A stretch of 49,500 bases of DNA from Comamonadaceae bacterium (GTDB taxonomy: Bacteria; Pseudomonadota; Gammaproteobacteria; Burkholderiales; Burkholderiaceae_C). How positions within the stretch are numbered: the stretch's first letter is position 1; each line of letters begins with the position of its first letter. Shown here one piece after another: positions 43,570 to 49,500 of the stretch. The notes beneath the pieces were generated by a model, which did no database searches, was not told the origin of the DNA, and saw only the letters and a program-made list of their open reading frames with translations. Location of the stretch: the NCBI GenBank assembly GCA_013823485.1, contig PNMF01000005.1, positions 1 through 49,500 on the forward strand. The letters are read 5' to 3'. Made by a program: the position numbers and the translations under genes.

Positions 43570-44328
43570 ATGAGACGAACCGCCCTGACCTGGCTCCTGC
43601 TGACCTGCGCCGCCCTGCCGGCCGGTGCAACCCGTCCCACCGGCGCCCCGGCCGCCCCCGAGACCGTGACCCTCGGCGCCCTGCGCTGGGACCGGACCGA
43701 GGTGAGCATCGCCCGCTTCGGCCGCTTCGTGGCCGACACCGGCACCCGCACCCGGGCCGAAGCCGAGGGTGGCGGTTTTGAATTCAGCGGTGGCTGGACC
43801 CGCCGCCCCGGCTGGACCTGGCGCATGCCGGAAGGCCGGCCGGCCAGCGACGCCCTGCCCGCCGTGCACCTGAACTTCGATGAGGCCGCCGCTTTCTGCC
43901 GCTGGGCCGGTGGCCGCCTGCCCACCGCCGCCGAGTGGGACAACGCTGCCTACACCGAGCAGCGCAGCGATCCGCCGCCGCCCCTGCAGCGCGGCACCAC
44001 CTACCCCTACCCGACCGGCAGCAGCCCGGAAGGCGCCAACACCAGCGACAACGCCGGACCGGACCGCTGGCCCACGGCCGCACCCACCGGCGCCAGCCGC
44101 GCCGGCGTGAACGGCCTGTTCGACATGGGCGCCAATGTCTGGGAATGGGCCAGCGACACCCGCCCCGGCAGCGACGGGCCCGAACGCCGGACCATGGGCG
44201 GTTCGTGGTGGTACGGCGCCAGCCAGATGCGCGCCGGGGTGGACGCCTGGAAGCCGGCGCGCTTTTACGCCGTCTACATCGGGCTGCGCTGCGTCTACCC
44301 GGCCGACGGACCGGCCCCCACCCGATGA
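43570..44328 (+). CDS. Secreted SUMF1/FGE-fold protein, function unknown
   Basis: 252 residues with a signal peptide (TWLLLTCAALPAGA). SUMF1-type fold markers: LRWDRTEVSIARFGRFVADTG, AVHLNFDEAAAFCRWAGGRLPTAAEWDNAA, GLFDMGANVWEWASDT and TMGGSWWYGASQMR ... GLRCVYP. The formylglycine-generating cysteine pair is replaced (GGSWWYGAS), so it should not make formylglycine. Related proteins of this fold act in other oxidations or in binding. It lies 30 bases after crtC and shares ATGA with bciA, so it is transcribed with pigment genes. A role in carotenoid, bacteriochlorophyll or reaction-centre assembly is inference only. Confidence 0.85.
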   Translation: MRRTALTWLLLTCAALPAGATRPTGAPAAPETVTLGALRWDRTEVSIARFGRFVADTGTRTRAEAEGGGFEFSGGWTRRPGWTWRMPEGRPASDALPAVHLNFDEAAAFCRWAGGRLPTAAEWDNAAYTEQRSDPPPPLQRGTTYPYPTGSSPEGANTSDNAGPDRWPTAAPTGASRAGVNGLFDMGANVWEWASDTRPGSDGPERRTMGGSWWYGASQMRAGVDAWKPARFYAVYIGLRCVYPADGPAPTR

Positions 44329-45326
44329 ACCCGCCCGCCGGCCTGCGCGTGCTGCTGCTGGGGGCCACCGGCACCATCGGCCAGGCGACCGCCCAGGCCC
44401 TGCGGCGCCAGGGGCATTCGGTGGTGTGTCTGGTGCGGCCGCGCAGCGGTGTGGGCGGCCGGCTCGACGCCTCGGCCGCCGCCGCGCTGCTGCCCGGCTG
44501 CACCGTGCGCACCGGCGACCCGACCCAGGCCGGCTCCGTCCTGCGCGACGGCCTGGCCGGCGAGCGCTTTGACGCGCTGGTGACCTGCATGGCCTCGCGC
44601 ACCGGTGCGCCGGCCGATGCCTGGGCCATCGACGCCGGTGCCACGCAGCAGGCAGTGCAGGCCGCACAGGCCGGGGGCGTGCCCCAGATGGTGATGCTCT
44701 CGGCGCTGTGCGTGCAGAAGCCGCTGCTGGCCTTCCAGCAGGCCAAGCTGGCGGCGGAAAAGGCATTGATCGAGTCCGGCCTGAACCACAGCATCGTGCG
44801 GCCCACCGCCTTCTTCAAATCGCTCTCCGGCCAGGTGGAACGGGTGCGGCGCGGCCAGCCCTTCCTGCTGATGGGCGATGGCCGGCTGACCGCCTGCAAA
44901 CCCGTCAGCGACCGGGATCTGGGCGACTTCATCGCCGGCTGCCTGACCGATCCCGATCGGCACCGGCGGGTGCTGCCGATCGGCGGGCCGGGGCCGGCCA
45001 TCACGCCGCGTGAACAGGGCGAACGGCTGTTCGAGCTGTTCGGGCAGAAGCCGCGTTTCCGGCAGGTGCCGGTGGCCGTGCTGGACGGCGTGATCGGGGC
45101 GCTGCGGCTGGCCTCGCGCTTCAGGCCTTCGCTGGCCGACAAGGCCGAGCTGGCGAGCATCGGGCGTTACTACGGCACCGAGTCCATGCTGGTGTGGGAT
45201 GCGGTGAACCGGCGTTACGACGAAGCCGCCACGCCTTCTACCGGCAGCGACACCCTGTGGGACCACTATGCCGCGCTGGCCCGGGGCGAAGCCCTGCCCG
45301 AGCGCGGCGACCACGCGGTGTTCTGA
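44325..45326 (+). CDS. bciA: Divinyl (bacterio)chlorophyllide a 8-vinyl reductase, BciA type
   Basis: 333 residues from ATG 44325 (overlaps the upstream stop). NAD(P)-binding RVLLLGATGTIGQATAQAL, then ALVTCMASRTGAPADAWAID, MVMLSALCVQKPLLAFQQAK, HSIVRPTAFFKSLSGQVERV and LPIGGPGPAITPREQGE, a chain of motifs that follows plant DVR and BciA closely. Reduces the 8-vinyl group with NADPH. Convergent with crtB, 10 bases apart. A BciB-type flavoprotein is not seen. Confidence 0.95.
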   Translation: MNPPAGLRVLLLGATGTIGQATAQALRRQGHSVVCLVRPRSGVGGRLDASAAAALLPGCTVRTGDPTQAGSVLRDGLAGERFDALVTCMASRTGAPADAWAIDAGATQQAVQAAQAGGVPQMVMLSALCVQKPLLAFQQAKLAAEKALIESGLNHSIVRPTAFFKSLSGQVERVRRGQPFLLMGDGRLTACKPVSDRDLGDFIAGCLTDPDRHRRVLPIGGPGPAITPREQGERLFELFGQKPRFRQVPVAVLDGVIGALRLASRFRPSLADKAELASIGRYYGTESMLVWDAVNRRYDEAATPSTGSDTLWDHYAALARGEALPERGDHAVF

Positions 45327-45336
45327 AAGCCCGGCC

Positions 45337-46452
45337 TCAGGCCGAGAGGCGTTCGCTGCCGACCGGCACCGGCACGGCGCTGTTGGCTGAAGCCACGCCC
45401 TGCTGGGCGCGCCGCTGTGCCATGCGCTGTTCCAGCCGCTGCAACTCGACCCGCTCGAACATCTCGATCATCCAGACCACGCGCGTACGCAGGGGCCGCG
45501 CCATGGCGGACGGCAGGTCATCGATGGTCGAAACATGGTCGACCAGGTAGGCCACAGCCGCCAGCGGATCGGCCTGCAGTCGGGTGCGATCGACCTGGCG
45601 CGTGCCCTGCCAGGCCTGCAGCGAAGCCTGGCCAGCCAGCACCAGCTTGCGCGCGGTGGGCACCACGCTGCGCTGCTGCATCGGGTCGATGGCCTGGCGC
45701 CGCATCTGGCGGCCGATGTCGGCATAGATCAGCCGCGCCGCAAGAATGGCGGCCCGGCAGTCGCGCGGCAGCAGGGCCACCCCCAGGGTGGCCTGCCGGT
45801 ACAGGCGGTCGGCCTCGTCGAGCAGGCGCAGCACCACCGACTGCAGGGCCGGCGAGCCGGCCGGCGCCGCCAGCCAGGCTTCCGGCTCGATGCCGGCCTG
45901 GCGCAGCCACTGGCGCGGCAGGTACAGGCGGCCGTTGCGGGCGTCGTCGCCGACATCGCGGGCAATGTTGGTGAGCTGCATGGCCACGCCCATTTCGCAG
46001 GCGCGTGCCAGGGCCTGCGGGCTGCGAACGCCCATCAGCCAGCACATCATGGCGCCCACGCTGCCGGCCACCCGGGCGCCGTAGTCGTGCACCTCTTCCA
46101 GCGTTTCGTAGGTGCGACCGGTGGCATCCCAGGCAAAGCCGTCGAGCAAGGCATCGAGCCAGGGGCGCGGCAGATCGTGCTGCTGCACCACGGCGGCCAG
46201 GGCGCGGTCTTCCACCGCCGGGCCGGGCCGCCCGGCATAGATGGCATCGAGCCGGCCGGCCAGCAAGGCGCGGCTTTCGGCCGGGGCCAGCCCGGCCTCG
46301 TCGACGATGTCGTCGGCCACGCGGCAGAAGGCGTAGAGCGCGATCGAGGCCGGTCGTACCCGCTGCGGCAGCAGGCGGCTGGCGGCAAAGAAGCTGCGCG
46401 ATCCGGTGCGCATCAGGGCCACGCAGGCCTGCAGGTCGTCGGCCTGGCTCAT
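45337..46452 (-). CDS. crtB: Phytoene synthase
   Basis: 371 residues from ATG 46452. SFFAASRLLPQRVRPASIALYAFCR, first Asp motif RVADDIVDEAG, second NIARDVGDDARNGRLYLP: all typical of CrtB. Condenses two GGPP to phytoene. About 40 residues longer at the C-terminus than short CrtB forms (Gln/Arg-rich, possibly coiled). Start overlaps the crtI stop as ATGA; the long ORF start at 47757 is a shadow. Confidence 0.96.
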   Translation of the reverse strand: MSQADDLQACVALMRTGSRSFFAASRLLPQRVRPASIALYAFCRVADDIVDEAGLAPAESRALLAGRLDAIYAGRPGPAVEDRALAAVVQQHDLPRPWLDALLDGFAWDATGRTYETLEEVHDYGARVAGSVGAMMCWLMGVRSPQALARACEMGVAMQLTNIARDVGDDARNGRLYLPRQWLRQAGIEPEAWLAAPAGSPALQSVVLRLLDEADRLYRQATLGVALLPRDCRAAILAARLIYADIGRQMRRQAIDPMQQRSVVPTARKLVLAGQASLQAWQGTRQVDRTRLQADPLAAVAYLVDHVSTIDDLPSAMARPLRTRVVWMIEMFERVELQRLEQRMAQRRAQQGVASANSAVPVPVGSERLSA

Positions 46453-48053
46453 CGGGCTGCCACCGGATGGCGTTCGCGGTGCGCCACGGCGTGCGGCACC
46501 ACCGAGTCCAGCGCCTTGGCCGACATCAGCACCCCCGGCACGCCGGCGCCCGGGTGGGTGCTGGCACCCACCATGTACAGGCTGGGCAGGTCTTCGCTGC
46601 GGTTGTGCGGGCGGAACCAGGCGCTCTGCAGCAGCAGGGGCTCCAGCCCGAAGGCCGCACCCTTGAAGGACAGCAGCCGGTCGTGGAAGTCCTGCGGCGT
46701 GGTGATGAGCGAGGCGCTGATCTCCTTCTGGAAACCCGGCAGCACGGTGTTCTCCAGCACGCGGGCCACCGCATCGCGGTAAGGGGCGGCGCGCACCGAC
46801 CAGTCGGTGCCGCTGTCCAGGTGCGGCACCGGGGCCAGCACATAGAAGGTGTCGTGCCCCGGCGGCGCCATCGACGGGTCGCTGGCGGTCGGCCGGTGCA
46901 GGTAGAGGCTGAAGTCCTCGGCCAGGTGGTGGTTCTTGAAGATGTCGGTCAGCAGCTCGCGGTAGCGCGGGCCCAGCAGCATCATGTGGTGCGGCACGTC
47001 GGGGTAGGTGCGGCGGGTGCCGAAGTACCAGACGAACAGGCTCATGGAGTAACGGCCGCGCTCGATGCGGCGGTCGGTCCAGTGGTGGCGGTGCTCGGAC
47101 TCGACCAGGTGCCGGTAGGTCCAGGCGGTGTCGGCGTTGGAGATCACGATGTCGGCGTCGATGCGCTCGCCGCTGGCCAGCGTCACGCCGCTGGCACGGC
47201 CATCCGTCACCTCGATGCGGCGCACCTCGGCGTTGCAGCGCAGCGTGCTGCCCTGCCCTTGCAGCAGGCTCACCAGGCCCTGCACCAGCCGGCCGGTGCC
47301 GCCCAGGGCCCAGTGCACGCCGAAGCGGCGCTCCAGCGCATTGATCAGGCTGTAGATGCAGGTGACCGAGAACGGGTTGCCGCCGATCAGCAGGCTCTGC
47401 AGGCTGAGCGCGGCGCGCAGCTTGGGGTGCTTCACATGGCTGGCCACCATGGCGTGCAGGCTGCGCCAGCCGCGCATCTTGAGGATCGCGGGGCTGGCCC
47501 GCAGCAGGTCGCCCACGGTGTCGAAGGCCTTGTCGCCCAGCGCCTCGAAACCCAGCTGGTAACAGCGGTCGGCCTCGGCCACGAAACGGTCGTAGCCCGC
47601 CAGGTCGGGCGCGTGGATGCGCGCGATCTCGGCGCGCTGGCGCTCCAGGTTGCCGCTGTAGTCGAAGTGGCTGCCGTCGTCGAAACGGATGCGGTAGAAC
47701 GGGTCGAGGGCCTTGAGCGTGACCTCGTCGTGGAAGTTGCGGCCGCACAGGGCCCACAGCTCCTCGAACAGGTAGGGCACGGTGATGATGGTGGGGCCGG
47801 CGTCGAACACATGGCCGGCCTGCCGGTGCACATAGGCACGGCCGCCGGGGGCGTCGAGCTTTTCCAGCACGGTCACGCGCCAGCCCTTGGCGCCCAGGCG
47901 CACCGCTGCGGCCAGACCGCCGAAGCCGCTGCCGATGACGATGGCGTGCGGCGCGTCCGGGTTGCGCCGCACGGCCGGCGCAGGGATCGGCGCCGGACCG
48001 GACGGCTCGGGAAAGCCGTCCAGAAAACCTTCAGGGGTGCGGTAAGCGTTCAT
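46449..48053 (-). CDS. crtI: Phytoene desaturase
   Basis: 534 residues from ATG 48053 (MNAYRTPEGFLDGFP). FAD-binding HAIVIGSGFGGLAAAVRLGAKG after a ~35-residue lead, and C-terminal YMVGASTHPGAGVPGVLMSAK. Carries out three (neurosporene) or four (lycopene) desaturations; Rubrivivax CrtI is known for doing both, and the crtA/C/D/F set here would use either product. Part of acsF-puhE-crtI-crtB with ATGA overlaps on both sides. Confidence 0.96.
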   Translation of the reverse strand: MNAYRTPEGFLDGFPEPSGPAPIPAPAVRRNPDAPHAIVIGSGFGGLAAAVRLGAKGWRVTVLEKLDAPGGRAYVHRQAGHVFDAGPTIITVPYLFEELWALCGRNFHDEVTLKALDPFYRIRFDDGSHFDYSGNLERQRAEIARIHAPDLAGYDRFVAEADRCYQLGFEALGDKAFDTVGDLLRASPAILKMRGWRSLHAMVASHVKHPKLRAALSLQSLLIGGNPFSVTCIYSLINALERRFGVHWALGGTGRLVQGLVSLLQGQGSTLRCNAEVRRIEVTDGRASGVTLASGERIDADIVISNADTAWTYRHLVESEHRHHWTDRRIERGRYSMSLFVWYFGTRRTYPDVPHHMMLLGPRYRELLTDIFKNHHLAEDFSLYLHRPTASDPSMAPPGHDTFYVLAPVPHLDSGTDWSVRAAPYRDAVARVLENTVLPGFQKEISASLITTPQDFHDRLLSFKGAAFGLEPLLLQSAWFRPHNRSEDLPSLYMVGASTHPGAGVPGVLMSAKALDSVVPHAVAHRERHPVAAR

Positions 48054-48808
48054 GGCATGGCCCAGGACCAGAGTTTCTGCATGGGCGAGGGAAACGCCAT
48101 GATCAGATGTTCGACGATGGCCAGCCCCAGCAGGGTGGCCAGCAGGACCCAGCCGGTGGACACCACCGTCTGCCCGTGCTGCGCCTGCCACACCAGGGCA
48201 GCCCAGACGCACACCGAGACGGCGACGCTGATGTAGTAGAAGCTGCTCAGCGAGCCGCGCCGGAAATAGCTGGCCAGGTAACGCAGCCGTGCCGGCAGGT
48301 ACTGCTCGCCGGTCTCGGGCACGCCCAGGAACAGGTTGAGCTTGGCCGAGAAGCGCATGAACCAGAGCAGCGCAAAGGTGCACAGCGCCACATGGCTGCC
48401 CTGGGCCGGCTGCATCCACCACAGCACCGCCATGTGGGCGGCCAGGGCCAGCTCGTGCCACAGAACCGCCTGGGTCGACTGCACGAAGCGCGGCCAGCCG
48501 CGCAGGCCGGTGTCCAGCGCGCGGCGGCGGGGCCCGGCCAGCCAGCCGGTCAGGAAGGCCATTTCATGCCAGCTCCACATGGCGATCACGCTGGCGAAGG
48601 CCAGGTAGGCGCCCTGTTCGGAGGGGTCGTGCATGCTCAGCCGCGCGGTCCAGAAGCTCAGGCCCAGCAGCACGGTGAGTGCGGCCATGCTCCAGGCAAA
48701 GGTGGCGGGGGGGCGCCGCACCAGCCACAGGATGGCACCCGTGCCGAACCACCAGCACAGCAGCGCAAACAGCGCCGGGGCGATGACGGTCACGAGTGCG
48801 TCGGCCAT
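48050..48808 (-). CDS. puhE: Putative photosynthetic complex assembly protein PuhE
   Basis: 252 residues, about seven TM helices and no cofactor motif. FASVIAMWSWHEMAFLTGW, TQAVLWHELALAAHMAVLWW and FMRFSAKLNLFLGVPETGEQYLP ... YLASYF resemble the DUF3623/PuhE family found beside acsF or puh genes in phototrophic proteobacteria. In Rhodobacter the equivalent affects bacteriochlorophyll levels and assembly; the mechanism is unknown. Placed 19 bases after acsF and overlapping crtI (ATGA). Confidence 0.85.
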   Translation of the reverse strand: MADALVTVIAPALFALLCWWFGTGAILWLVRRPPATFAWSMAALTVLLGLSFWTARLSMHDPSEQGAYLAFASVIAMWSWHEMAFLTGWLAGPRRRALDTGLRGWPRFVQSTQAVLWHELALAAHMAVLWWMQPAQGSHVALCTFALLWFMRFSAKLNLFLGVPETGEQYLPARLRYLASYFRRGSLSSFYYISVAVSVCVWAALVWQAQHGQTVVSTGWVLLATLLGLAIVEHLIMAFPSPMQKLWSWAMP

Positions 48809-48827
48809 GGCGCAGGCCCGGTGGCGA

Positions 48828-49500
48828 TCACCACACCGGCTGCATGCGGATCTCGCTGGGCAGCTCGTGTCGGATCACCGGTTGCAGGAACAACCGGCCG
48901 AAGGTGAAGGCCGCGCGAACCGCACAGCCGGCCAGCTGCAGCCGGCCCACCATGCCGCCCCGCGCACGGGCCCGGTCGGCCGCCAGCGAGGTCTGCAGCA
49001 GGCTCTCCAGCCCGCGGCGGAACACCGGGTTGTCGATGTCGATCTCGACCGGGAACACCTGGCGGCAGATGTCGCTGGTGATGCGGAACACCTCATAGTC
49101 GTAGGTGGTCGACTCCAGACCCATCGCCTCGTGCAGCAGCGGGCGGGTGTGGTCGCGCACGAACATGGTGGCGTACACGGCCAGGATGAAGAAGCGGATC
49201 CAGAGCTTGTTGGCACCGCGCAGCAGCTCGGGCTGGGCCCGCATGATGAGCGCGAAGGATTCACCGTGCCGGAATTCGTCGTTGCACCAGCGCTCGAACC
49301 AGCGAAAGATCGGGTGGAAGCGCTTGTCCGGGTGGCGTTGCAGCTGCCGGAAGATGGTGATGTAGCGGGCGTAGCCGATCTTCTCGGACAGGTAGGTCGC
49401 GTAGAAGATGTACTTGGGCTTGAAGTAGGTGTAGGCCTTGACCTTCTTGAGGTTGCCCAGATCGATGCCGAGGTTGAAGTCCTTGAGCGACTGGTTGATG
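48828..49500 (-). CDS. acsF: Mg-protoporphyrin IX monomethyl ester (oxidative) cyclase AcsF, C-terminal part
   Basis: The frame stays open to the window edge, so only the last 223 residues are present. The track's ATG at 49244 is internal. Upstream translation reads [21 protein letters not shown] and [20 protein letters not shown], with the diiron ligands in DEFRHG. Oxygen-dependent formation of ring E of (bacterio)chlorophyll. It marks a cluster able to make pigment under air. First known gene of the acsF-puhE-crtI-crtB set, whose promoter is outside the window. Confidence 0.96.
   Translation of the reverse strand, partial: INQSLKDFNLGIDLGNLKKVKAYTYFKPKYIFYATYLSEKIGYARYITIFRQLQRHPDKRFHPIFRWFERWCNDEFRHGESFALIMRAQPELLRGANKLWIRFFILAVYATMFVRDHTRPLLHEAMGLESTTYDYEVFRITSDICRQVFPVEIDIDNPVFRRGLESLLQTSLAADRARARGGMVGRLQLAGCAVRAAFTFGRLFLQPVIRHELPSEIRMQPVW

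Overview
The window reads as chromosome of a purple phototrophic betaproteobacterium (Burkholderiales, Rubrivivax/Roseateles-like). Three things point that way. GC is very high. The housekeeping gene pairs are typical of the order: trmJ/suhB divergent, pmbA/darP divergent, rpsU-yqeY. About 31 kb is photosynthesis gene cluster (PGC) in Rubrivivax-type order with a spheroidene-type carotenoid pathway (crtA, crtC, crtD, crtE, crtF), the aerobic cyclase acsF and a bciA-type 8-vinyl reductase. The genus is an inference; no marker gene could be compared.

Layout. 1-4000: end of a nitrate assimilation locus (partial nitrate reductase with a C-terminal [2Fe-2S] domain, ybiB, SUMT/cobA, and a soluble PilJ/MCP-like protein that may sense nitrate). 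4043-13284: housekeeping genes (HI0933-type flavoprotein, rpsU, yqeY, a solo periplasmic binding protein, pmbA, darP, mog, slyD, cysE, trmJ, suhB). 13291-18150: a PAS/GAF hybrid-sensing histidine kinase, divergent from two tandem two-TM proteins whose soluble domains look like the cyclic-dinucleotide receptor STING. 18182-22006: bchI-bchD-bchO behind a PpsR/CrtJ site. 22037-29121 (minus strand): a complete cytochrome c maturation operon ccmABCDEFGHI inside the PGC. 29163-40330: crtE-crtF, bchC-bchX-bchY-bchZ, pufB-(small membrane ORF)-pufA-pufL-pufM-pufC. 40365-45326: crtA-crtD-crtC, a SUMF1-fold secreted protein, bciA. 45337-49500 (minus strand): acsF (partial)-puhE-crtI-crtB.

How it works together. 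bchI/D/O, acsF, bciA and bchX/Y/Z/C cover Mg insertion, ring E formation, 8-vinyl reduction and C3 and ring B steps of bacteriochlorophyll a synthesis. crtE/B/I/C/D/F/A make spheroidene/hydroxyspheroidene-type carotenoids and their ketones. puf encodes LH1 and the reaction centre with a tetraheme cytochrome, and the adjacent ccm operon supplies the heme-attachment machinery that cytochrome needs. Six TGT-N12-ACA sites control bchI, ccmA/crtE (divergent) and bchC, so carotenoid, bacteriochlorophyll and probably cytochrome maturation genes share a redox/light repressor. The puf promoter region has no such site; it has an inverted repeat resembling a RegA/PrrA box.

Most unusual content: (1) the tandem STING-like membrane proteins at the PGC border with no CD-NTase in the window; (2) a small membrane ORF between pufB and pufA; (3) a roughly 350-bp out-of-frame crtD/crtC overlap with a strong internal ribosome binding site; (4) ccm genes within the PGC under an apparent PpsR site; (5) a SUMF1-fold protein lacking FGE cysteines in the pigment operon. 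There is no gene-free stretch over 300 bases, and I saw no tRNA, rRNA, CRISPR, insertion sequence or prophage.
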